Source of the DNA: an uncultured Collinsella sp.
Lineage (GTDB): Bacteria > Actinomycetota > Coriobacteriia > Coriobacteriales > Coriobacteriaceae
Direction: 5' to 3'
Length of the DNA stretch: 8,361 nucleotides
NCBI GenBank assembly: GCA_900754435.1
Contig: CAAECT010000193.1
Coordinates: 1-8,361, forward strand
Of this stretch, positions 1 through 4,852 are shown in pieces (positions within the stretch are counted from its first letter, which is position 1; each line of letters opens with the position of its first letter). The notes below the pieces were generated by a model. It was not told the DNA's origin and did no database searches. It saw only the letters and a program-made list of their open reading frames with translations. The translations under genes were made by a program, and so were the position numbers.

Positions 1-264
1 CCATTTCAAATGGTTCGATGTCTGCCCGGATGCGACACATCTGGTGTGTCCATCCTCGCAGTATCCGGTTCTCAAGGTGCACGCCTGCGCTGGTTCCCGG
101 TTCCACCGGGCCGCGCGGCAAGGAGATATATTGCCAGACCGGAGGGCCGCCGGGGGCGGGAATCTGGGCGTACACATTTCCTACACATCCTGGGATTCGA
201 CTAACGTTTGCCAGCCGTTAACTACCGCTCGCCGAGCATCTCTTTATATAAGGCAGTCTCATGG
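1..264. other. Intergenic region with no credible gene
   Basis: This 264-nt stretch lies downstream of the phosphomutase gene. All reading frames give short, compositionally odd peptides with no recognisable domain, so I call no gene. It contains a perfect short palindrome at 1-13 (CCATTT C AAATGG), a small hairpin around 34-50 (GACACA/TGTGTC), and a hairpin around 98-112 (CCCGG/CCGGG, loop TTCCA on the plus strand). There is an imperfect dyad near 201-223 (AACG...CGTTAAC). Read on the minus strand, about 70-85 gives ACCTTGAGAACCGGATA. This resembles the boxA-like TTGAGAAC/TTGAAAAC motif seen in rRNA operon leaders and 16S-23S spacers of Gram-positive bacteria. If an rRNA gene begins left of the window on the minus strand, this would be its leader. 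No U-tailed terminator for the phosphomutase gene is visible here. Confidence 0.4.
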
Positions 265-1665
265 TTAAAGCGGATACGTCCCCCTAGCTAAAGCACAGCC
301 AGCATCGAGCAACTCATCGCGTTCTTCCACCGAGAACCCCTCGGCGTAGACGCGCACCACTGGTTCGGTCCCACTAGGACGGACCAGCAGCCACGTGTCA
401 TCCTCGAATGCCAAACGCAAGCCATCCATATGACTAACGTTTTGCGGCACCTTGCCACAAATCGACTTGGGGTTTACGCCCGGCAGCAGGGTTCGTAACG
501 TTTCGGCATCTTCGGCCTCAAGGCGTAAATCGCGTCGACCGTAACTCGTCTTACCAAAACTGTCCTCGAGTTGGTCGACCAGAACGCCCAAAGGCGCGTC
601 CGTCTTTGCCATAAGCTCACACAGAATCAGACAGGCGAGGATTCCATCGCGCTCGGGCATATGTGCGGCGATGCCGATACCACCGGCTTCTTCGCCGCCT
701 ATGAGGACGCCGCCCTTCTTCATCTCCGCCGCTATATATTTGAAACCGACTGGTTTGACGGTCACGCGGCAGCCAAGCGCCTCGGCAATGCGACGCACGA
801 GCGTCGAGCACGAAAGATTGACGACGACGCGCCCCTCCAAATTACGAAATTGAACCAAGTCGCCCAAAACGAGCGCCATGATCTGATGCGGATGTATATA
901 TCTGCCGCGCTCGTCAACCGCGCCGATGCGGTCGGCGTCGCCGTCGGTCACCAGGCCAGCGCAAGCTCCGTCCTCGATAACCGTGCGCTCGCAAGCGTCC
1001 ACCCACGGCTCAACGGGGTCGGGGCAGATATCTTCTTGGTCAGACGCCTGCCCGGCGTGAATCTCGTGCACCTCAACGCCAAGCTCGCGCAGCAAGTCGG
1101 CTAGATAGCCCTGGGCTGCGCCGCCCATGGGATCGACAACCACGCGCAGGTGCGCGGCGCGGATGGCTTCGGCATCGACAAACGATGCCACCGCCTGCAT
1201 ATAGTCAGGAATGATATCCGCGGTGCGATATTGCCCCTCGATCCCCATTGGCTGGGGAGCCATAGTCTCTTCGAGCTCTTCGATGACATCCTGGTTGGCG
1301 GTCGAGCCGTCACCCATGCGAATCTTGAGGCACAGATAGCCCTGCGGATGATGGGACCCCGTCACCATGAGCGCGCCGCACGCTTCACCGTCATAAGCCG
1401 CCGCCCACGTAAGGGCAGGGGTCGGGACAGGTCGCGAAGCGAGCACGGCGTCTAGCCCGTGCGCTGCTAGCACGCCCGCCGCAAGCTCAGCGAACTCGCG
1501 CGCCAGGGGCCGGGTGTCGAACCCTATATATACCGTTTTGCCAGGATTGGTCTTTTGCCACAACTCGCCGACGGCATCGGCGATACGGGCAACGTTATCG
1601 GCAGTGAAGTCCTCATCGACGCGAGCGCGCCAACCGTCAGTTCCAAAATGAATTATCGCGCACAC
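265..1665 (-). CDS. Phosphoglucomutase/phosphomannomutase family protein (alpha-D-phosphohexomutase)
   Basis: This is a 466-residue cytoplasmic enzyme of the alpha-D-phosphohexomutase superfamily, which interconverts 1- and 6-phosphates of hexoses through a phosphoserine intermediate. All four active-site loops are visible. The N-terminal FGTDGWR signature is at residues 7-13. The phosphoserine loop TGSHHP is at 102-107, with Ser104 catalytic. The Mg-binding loop DGDADR is at 241-246, the sugar-specificity loop GEEAGG at 324-329, and the C-terminal phosphate-binding RPSGTEP at 429-435. The serine loop has His where the family usually has Asn (SHHP, not SHNP), and the sugar loop has GEEAGG rather than GEESGG. 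I chose the GTG start at 1665 because GAGGTG lies 7 nt upstream and the FGTDGW signature then begins near residue 7. The open frame continues upstream to 1749 without homology. The gene stands alone behind the terminator of the neighbouring operon, so it probably has its own promoter in 1666-1787. Whether the substrate is glucose-, mannose- or glucosamine-phosphate cannot be settled from the motifs. Confidence 0.93.
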   Translation of the reverse strand: MCAIIHFGTDGWRARVDEDFTADNVARIADAVGELWQKTNPGKTVYIGFDTRPLAREFAELAAGVLAAHGLDAVLASRPVPTPALTWAAAYDGEACGALMVTGSHHPQGYLCLKIRMGDGSTANQDVIEELEETMAPQPMGIEGQYRTADIIPDYMQAVASFVDAEAIRAAHLRVVVDPMGGAAQGYLADLLRELGVEVHEIHAGQASDQEDICPDPVEPWVDACERTVIEDGACAGLVTDGDADRIGAVDERGRYIHPHQIMALVLGDLVQFRNLEGRVVVNLSCSTLVRRIAEALGCRVTVKPVGFKYIAAEMKKGGVLIGGEEAGGIGIAAHMPERDGILACLILCELMAKTDAPLGVLVDQLEDSFGKTSYGRRDLRLEAEDAETLRTLLPGVNPKSICGKVPQNVSHMDGLRLAFEDDTWLLVRPSGTEPVVRVYAEGFSVEERDELLDAGCALARGTYPL

Positions 1666-1673
1666 GCGCAGAC

Positions 1674-1679
1674 ACCTCA
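1674..1679 (-). promoter_or_regulatory. Ribosome binding site deciding the GTG start of the phosphomutase
   Basis: On the minus strand GAGGTG precedes a GTG codon at 1665 with a 7-nt spacer. No comparable Shine-Dalgarno sequence precedes the other in-frame candidates. A GTG at 1680 would include this motif inside the coding sequence. This supports a 466-residue product. Confidence 0.6.
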
Positions 1680-1694
1680 CAGTGTTTGGATCAT

Positions 1695-1767
1695 GGTACG
1701 CATGGGGTATACCCGCAACATGCACTCGGCAACCTGCCGGCACCAGCATTCACCATTTGGGCAAATG
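1695..1767. promoter_or_regulatory. Palindrome-rich upstream region of the phosphomutase gene (possible operators)
   Basis: The gap between the terminator at 1785-1817 and the GTG start at 1665 holds two dyads. One is GGGTATACCC at 1705-1714, a perfect 10-bp palindrome, with a related half-site GGTACGC at 1695-1701. The other is CATTTG-GG-CAAATG at 1754-1767. A weak minus-strand promoter can be drawn with TTGCCG upstream of TATACC, but the spacer is only 15 nt, so I do not assign it firmly. The first dyad would overlap such a promoter. Operator function is an inference. Confidence 0.3.
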
Positions 1768-1784
1768 CTGCCGAGGACATGCAA

Positions 1785-1817
1785 GCAATAAAAAAACCGC
1801 CCCGTATGGAGCGGTTT
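1785..1817 (-). terminator. Rho-independent terminator of the regulator-methyltransferase operon
   Basis: On the minus strand the arm AAACCGCTCC (1808-1817) pairs with GGGGCGGTTT (1794-1803) around the loop ATAC, with one G-U pair. A run of seven T follows (1790-1796). The hairpin begins only 5 nt after the methyltransferase stop codon. Its 3' arm and tail are nearly identical to those of the pepT terminator on the opposite strand. Confidence 0.9.
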
Positions 1818-1822
1818 GCCCT

Positions 1823-2716
1823 TTATATATCGAGCGCCTCGGCCATCGCGGCCGTAGTGATTGCCGTGGTTCCACAGCAACTGCCCACCATTGCGGCACC
1901 GGCATGTCTCCATTCGATGCATGCGCGCGCGAAAGCTTCGGGGTTCTCGTGCCATACGGGGCCATCCTGAGTCTGGACCGGATCGCCTACGTTGGGACGC
2001 ACCGTGACGGGAGTAGTCGCCGATGCAACCATCCTGGGCACCGCCGCGTTCGCGGCCGCAAGCGAACAGCAATTAACACCAACCGAATTTGCGCCGTGTT
2101 TTTCGGCGTACAAAACGGCTGCCTCGATGTTGAGGCCATCGCCCAGCAGGTCGCCTTTATCGTCAACGACAAAACTCACCAGAACAGGCATGCCGTCGGC
2201 GGCATCTCGGGCGCCGGCAAGCATGGGCTGCAGATTACGGATAGACGTCACCGTCTCGATCAGCAGACCGTCAACACCAGCATTGAGCAAGGCGTGCGCC
2301 TGTTCGCGCGCAATGCCGCGGATTTCACGATACTCGACAGAGTCCTCGGCAAACCACTCAATACCGATCGGGCCCATTGAGCCCAGCAGTAGCTGAGGGT
2401 GCGCCTGGCGGGCATCGTCGACGGCCCCGCGATTGACCTCCGCCACGGACGGCGCAATCTGGTCGTGCTTGAGGGCATAGCTCGATGCCTGAAAGGTGTT
2501 GGTAATGAGCACCTGCGCGCCGGCGGCGACATACAAGCGATGGATACGAAAAACGGTCTGCGGCTCTGCCAGATTCCAAAACGCCGGTGGAATGTCGGCG
2601 GCATCGTACTCACTCAACAAAACACTGCCCATGGGGCCCTGCGCCAACAAGGTCTCGCTCGACAAGCGGCGCGTAAGTTCCTCGGCACCAAAGCGGTTGT
2701 AATAACTCGTATCCAT
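1823..2716 (-). CDS. Homocysteine S-methyltransferase family protein (stand-alone Hcy-binding domain)
   Basis: This 297-residue protein spans a single homocysteine-binding TIM-barrel domain, the catalytic module shared by MmuM, BhmT and the N-terminus of cobalamin-dependent MetH. Members transfer a methyl group to homocysteine to make methionine, using zinc held by three cysteines. The expected features are present in order: a glycine-rich start GPMGS at 27-31 (DGAMGT in relatives), ITNTF at 71-75, GSMGP at 112-116, LLIET at 151-155, VNCC at 214-217, and GSCCGT at 278-283. The zinc ligands are probably Cys216, Cys280 and Cys281. It lacks the folate, cobalamin and reductase domains found in MetH or YitJ-type fusions, so the methyl donor is unknown. 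S-methylmethionine, S-adenosylmethionine, or a corrinoid or folate partner encoded elsewhere are all possible. The ATG at 2716 lies 10 nt after the stop of the metalloregulator gene, so the two are almost certainly cotranscribed. Confidence 0.88.
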   Translation of the reverse strand: MDTSYYNRFGAEELTRRLSSETLLAQGPMGSVLLSEYDAADIPPAFWNLAEPQTVFRIHRLYVAAGAQVLITNTFQASSYALKHDQIAPSVAEVNRGAVDDARQAHPQLLLGSMGPIGIEWFAEDSVEYREIRGIAREQAHALLNAGVDGLLIETVTSIRNLQPMLAGARDAADGMPVLVSFVVDDKGDLLGDGLNIEAAVLYAEKHGANSVGVNCCSLAAANAAVPRMVASATTPVTVRPNVGDPVQTQDGPVWHENPEAFARACIEWRHAGAAMVGSCCGTTAITTAAMAEALDI

Positions 2717-2726
2717 ATATATCCCG

Positions 2727-3149
2727 CTATTCCTCGACGCTGATTCCCTGCTTTTCGAGATAGGCGAGCCAGCGGCTCATCGTGTCCTCGGATAGCGCAT
2801 GCTCCATCATGCAGGCCTCGGAATCGGCTCGCTCAAATTCGACACCGAGCTCCTGAACCAAAAACGTGCGGATGAGGCGATGACGGTACCAGATAGCCGT
2901 GCCAACCTCGCGGCCGCGATCGGTCAGGATCACCTTGCCGTAGTGCGATTGCTCGACAAGCTCGGATGCCTTGAGCGCCGAAACCGCTTTATTGACCGAT
3001 GCCTTGGAGACGCCAAGGCGCTGCGCGATGTCGACCGATCGCACGCCGTTGGTTTCCCCCTCTTCGCTTTCAATGCGAACCATGCACTCCAAGTAGTCTT
3101 CGTTCGCCACCGTCAGATGTAGTTCGCGCGAGCTATTTGTCGTATCCAT
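2727..3149 (-). CDS. DtxR/MntR-family metal-dependent transcriptional repressor
   Basis: This is a 140-residue regulator with a winged helix-turn-helix domain (about 12-80; recognition region IAQRLGVSKASVNKAVSAL at 41-59) and a helical metal-binding and dimerisation domain (about 82-134). It has no C-terminal SH3-like domain, which matches short MntR-type members. Likely metal ligands are visible: Asp18 and Glu21 in EDYLE, His90 in YRHRL, and Cys113, Glu116 and His117 in ACMMEH. Asp18 resembles the Mn-type MntR site, while Cys113 resembles the Fe-type DtxR/IdeR site, so metal specificity (Mn or Fe) is open. I chose ATG 3149 because AAGGGA lies upstream with a 9-nt spacer. The earlier ATG at 3170 has no ribosome binding site. 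The gene is divergent from pepT across a gap with a perfect palindrome, and it leads the methyltransferase operon. Autoregulation is likely but inferred. Confidence 0.9.
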   Translation of the reverse strand: MDTTNSSRELHLTVANEDYLECMVRIESEEGETNGVRSVDIAQRLGVSKASVNKAVSALKASELVEQSHYGKVILTDRGREVGTAIWYRHRLIRTFLVQELGVEFERADSEACMMEHALSEDTMSRWLAYLEKQGISVEE

Positions 3150-3180
3150 GATCTTCCGTCCCTTCTGCATTCAATGGCTG

Positions 3181-3186
3181 ATTCTA
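3181..3186 (-). promoter_or_regulatory. Probable -10 box for the metalloregulator operon
   Basis: On the minus strand this reads TAGAAT, a five-of-six match to TATAAT, about 32 nt upstream of the chosen ATG. The -35 position with a 16-18 nt spacer falls on the nearer edge of the 3204-3221 palindrome and matches the consensus poorly. Promoters with weak -35 boxes covered by an operator are common. The assignment is by eye only. Confidence 0.45.
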
Positions 3187-3203
3187 CCCCATCCAAGCGT
3201 CGT

Positions 3204-3221
3204 GGTATGCCGTGGCATACC
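3204..3221. promoter_or_regulatory. Perfect 18-bp palindrome, candidate operator of the divergent promoters
   Basis: GGTATGCC-GT-GGCATACC is a perfect inverted repeat with 8-bp arms. It is centred between the two divergent start codons, about 55 nt from the regulator ATG and 48 nt from the pepT ATG. It overlaps the -35 region of the likely promoter on each strand. Size, symmetry and position fit a dimer-bound operator for the adjacent DtxR/MntR-type protein. The half-site differs from the classical DtxR and MntR boxes that I know, so the link to this regulator rests on position. Confidence 0.6.
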
Positions 3222-3222
3222 G

Positions 3223-3231
3223 TGCTAGAGT
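3223..3231 (+). promoter_or_regulatory. Possible extended -10 promoter for pepT
   Basis: TGCTAGAGT fits an extended -10 element (TG-N-TAGAGT, four of six to TATAAT) immediately after the palindrome. The -35 position falls in the left part of the palindrome with a weak hexamer. Transcription would start near 3238, giving a leader of about 30 nt. The evidence is weak. Confidence 0.3.
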
Positions 3232-3269
3232 TCTTGTTGCACACGACGACCAAGATTGGAGCGGTCTTT

Positions 3270-4517
3270 ATGGAAAACACCACCACGAGCCCCGATGTCC
3301 TCGAACGCTTTTTGCGCTACGTCCAGATCAACACGCAGTCCGAGGATGCAAACTGCGACCAGGTACCCTCGAGCGCCGTTCAGTTTGACCTTGCCAACGT
3401 GCTGGCTGAAGAGCTGCGCGAGCTTGGTGCGGAAGATGCCCACGTGACCGAGCACGCCTATGTCTGCGCGCATATCCCCGCAAGTGCGGGCGCTGAGGAC
3501 AAGCCCGCCCTGGGCCTGATCGCCCATCTCGACACCACCGAAGTTGCACCGGGCGCCGGCGTGAAGCCGCACATCGTACACTACGAAGGCGGCGACCTGG
3601 TCTGCGGCACGGTTGACGGTAAGCCCGTTGCCATGGGTACCGCCAAGCTTCCCGCCCTGAATGACCTCGCGGGTGAGGACCTGGTCTGCAGCGATGGCAC
3701 CACGCTGCTGGGCGCGGACGACAAGGCGGGCGTCGCCGAGATCATGTCGCTTGTCGCGCGTATCGCTCAGGACCCTTCTCTGCCCCATCCCGCACTCGGC
3801 ATTTGCTTCTGCCCTGACGAGGAGATCGGCCACGGAGCCGAGCTGTTGGATATCGATACCTTTGGCTGCAAGTACGCCTACACGGTCGACGGCGGCCCCA
3901 TCGGCGAGCTGGAGTGGGAGTGCTTTAACGCCGCCGAGGCGACCGTCCGCTTTGAGGGCCAGTCCATCCACCCGGGCGACGCTAAGGGCCGTATGGTCAA
4001 CGCAGGCAATCTGTTCTGTGACTTCAACGCGTTGCTCCCCTACGTGCAGCGCCCGGAGTATACGGAAGGCTACGAGGGCTTTTATCACCTTGAGGGTGTA
4101 TCTGCGACCGTCGATCACGCCACAGCGCGCTATATCGTCCGCGACCATGACGCCGCCAAGTTCCAGCAGAAACTCGACCTTGTTGATGCCGCCGCCTCGA
4201 TGCTCAACCAGCGTCTGGGTGAGGAGCGCGTGACGGTCGAGATTAAGCAGCAGTATCGAAATATGGCCGAGATCGTTCGTGACTATCCCGAGCTTATTGA
4301 TGTTGCCAAGGAAGCCTACCTTGCCTGCGGCGTTGAGCCCCAAGTGCTGCCGATTCGCGGCGGCACCGACGGCGCTCAGCTGTCGTTCCGCGGTCTGCCC
4401 TGCCCCAACCTTTCCACCGGCGGCTATTGCTACCACGGCGTCAACGAGTTCGTCCCGGTCAGTTCGCTCGTCAAGATGACCGACGTGCTCCAGGAGCTCG
4501 TCGCCCGCTTTGCATAA
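3270..4517 (+). CDS. pepT: Peptidase T (tripeptide aminopeptidase)
   Basis: This is a 415-residue cytosolic M20B zinc aminopeptidase that removes the N-terminal residue from tripeptides; the length is typical of PepT. The di-zinc active site is visible. HLDT at 86-89 supplies His86 and the nearby Asp88. GADDKAG around 148-154 gives the bridging Asp. PDEEIGHG at 182-189 gives the catalytic Glu184-Glu185 pair. VDGG at 206-209 gives Asp207, and STGGYCYHG near the C-terminus gives His389. The substrate-binding RGGTDGAQLSFRG stretch is also present. I chose ATG 3270 because GGAG sits 8 nt upstream (3258-3261) and the product then starts at the usual PepT position. The frame is open back to 3174, but that part would include the promoter region. 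It is the only plus-strand gene here and is followed by its own terminator. Expression may be controlled through the palindrome at 3204-3221. Confidence 0.96.
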   Translation: MENTTTSPDVLERFLRYVQINTQSEDANCDQVPSSAVQFDLANVLAEELRELGAEDAHVTEHAYVCAHIPASAGAEDKPALGLIAHLDTTEVAPGAGVKPHIVHYEGGDLVCGTVDGKPVAMGTAKLPALNDLAGEDLVCSDGTTLLGADDKAGVAEIMSLVARIAQDPSLPHPALGICFCPDEEIGHGAELLDIDTFGCKYAYTVDGGPIGELEWECFNAAEATVRFEGQSIHPGDAKGRMVNAGNLFCDFNALLPYVQRPEYTEGYEGFYHLEGVSATVDHATARYIVRDHDAAKFQQKLDLVDAAASMLNQRLGEERVTVEIKQQYRNMAEIVRDYPELIDVAKEAYLACGVEPQVLPIRGGTDGAQLSFRGLPCPNLSTGGYCYHGVNEFVPVSSLVKMTDVLQELVARFA

Positions 4518-4543
4518 GCCTGGCTGCACAAGTCCAAAAGACG

Positions 4544-4582
4544 AATCGCCCCGTCCTCAACCAAGAACGGGGCGGTTTTTTT
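4544..4582 (+). terminator. Rho-independent terminator of pepT
   Basis: CGCCCCGT (4547-4554) pairs with ACGGGGCG (4567-4574) around a 12-nt loop. The stem is extended by a T-G and two A-T pairs, and seven T follow at 4576-4582. The hairpin starts 26 nt after the pepT stop codon. The 3' arm plus tail is shared with the terminator at 1785-1817. Confidence 0.92.
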
Positions 4583-4617
4583 ACTGCAACGAGAATAGGT
4601 TGACGCACGCCAGCCTC

Positions 4618-4683
4618 TTAACGCAAGGAGTGTCCCAAACTGCCGGCACAAAAGGAACGTCCCCAAGTGCCAAGTGTTCCGGC
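4618..4683. repeat. REP-like dispersed repeat remnant
   Basis: The segment contains two related decamers, GGAGTGTCCC at 4627-4636 and GGAACGTCCC at 4654-4663. The second lies inside a stem GGCAC (4645-4649)/GTGCC (4667-4671). The string AAAGGAACGTCCCC resembles repeat sequences that I recall from intergenic regions of several Gram-positive and other genomes, often near IS200-like (REP-associated) transposases. No transposase gene is present here. Identification as a dispersed repeat is from memory and is not tested. Confidence 0.4.
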
Positions 4684-4711
4684 AACGCCGATGTTTTGGC
4701 AACGACAGCGA

Positions 4712-4810
4712 GCGGGTCGCATTTGAGACAAGGTGACGTGAAGCGAAAGGGCGCTGACCTTCTGGTCGCGCCCTTGAAGTTGAACGTCAGATTGTCCAAA
4801 TGCGGCCCGC
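4712..4810. repeat. Long imperfect inverted repeat, large hairpin
   Basis: The two halves pair through most of 99 nt. GCGGGTCGCATTTG (4712-4725) pairs with CAAATGCGGCCCGC (4797-4810), with one mismatch. ACAA (4728-4731) pairs with TTGT (4792-4795). TGACGT (4734-4739) pairs with ACGTCA (4784-4789). At the tip, AAGGGCGC (4747-4754) pairs with GCGCCCTT (4768-4775), continuing through GACC/GGTC to a TTCT loop. AACGAC (4701-4706) and GTCGTT (4821-4826) could extend it outward. On the minus strand the tip hairpin is followed by TTTCGCTT, a poor U-tail, so it may also help end LCP transcription. It could instead be a MITE-like insertion or a structured RNA. Confidence 0.6.
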
Positions 4811-4823
4811 GCAGCGTCGAGTC

Positions 4824-4851
4824 GTTACGGCGTTTGGTAAAACGCCGTAAC
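4824..4851 (-). terminator. Perfect 12-bp hairpin at the LCP stop codon, possible U-less terminator
   Basis: GTTACGGCGTTT (4824-4835) pairs perfectly with AAACGCCGTAAC (4840-4851) around a GGTA loop on the plus strand. It begins 1 nt beyond the LCP stop codon on the minus strand. No U-run follows. Hairpin terminators without U-tails have been proposed in actinobacteria, but it could equally be a 3' stabilising stem. Confidence 0.45.
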
Positions 4852-4852
4852 T

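Larger units (their letters stand above)
4583..4852. other. Intergenic region between pepT and the LCP gene, no credible gene
   Basis: This 270-nt gap between convergent genes has an open frame on the plus strand (4510-4863), but it overlaps the pepT terminator and shows no domain. I regard that frame as chance. The content is structural: a REP-like segment at about 4618-4683, a long imperfect inverted repeat at 4712-4810, and a perfect 12-bp hairpin at 4824-4851. Confidence 0.6.

Noticed and set aside
95..115. Minus-strand GGTGGAACCG resembling the T-box antiterminator motif
   Set aside because: The sequence is simply the loop of a CCCGG/CCGGG hairpin. No stem I, specifier loop, terminator or aminoacyl-tRNA/amino-acid gene follows within view.
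195..215. Minus-strand GTCGAATCCC resembling a tRNA T-loop
   Set aside because: No matching T-stem, anticodon arm or acceptor stem could be assembled around it.
10..268. Three overlapping small frames at the left edge, and a minus-strand frame open to the edge
   Set aside because: Several frames are open at once in the same GC-rich stretch and their peptides are Arg/Pro/Cys-rich without domains. A non-coding or rRNA-flanking origin is more likely.
3225..4529. Long minus-strand frame opposite pepT (434 codons)
   Set aside because: It is antisense to a clear pepT with all active-site motifs, shows no domain, and is the kind of shadow frame expected in GC-rich DNA.
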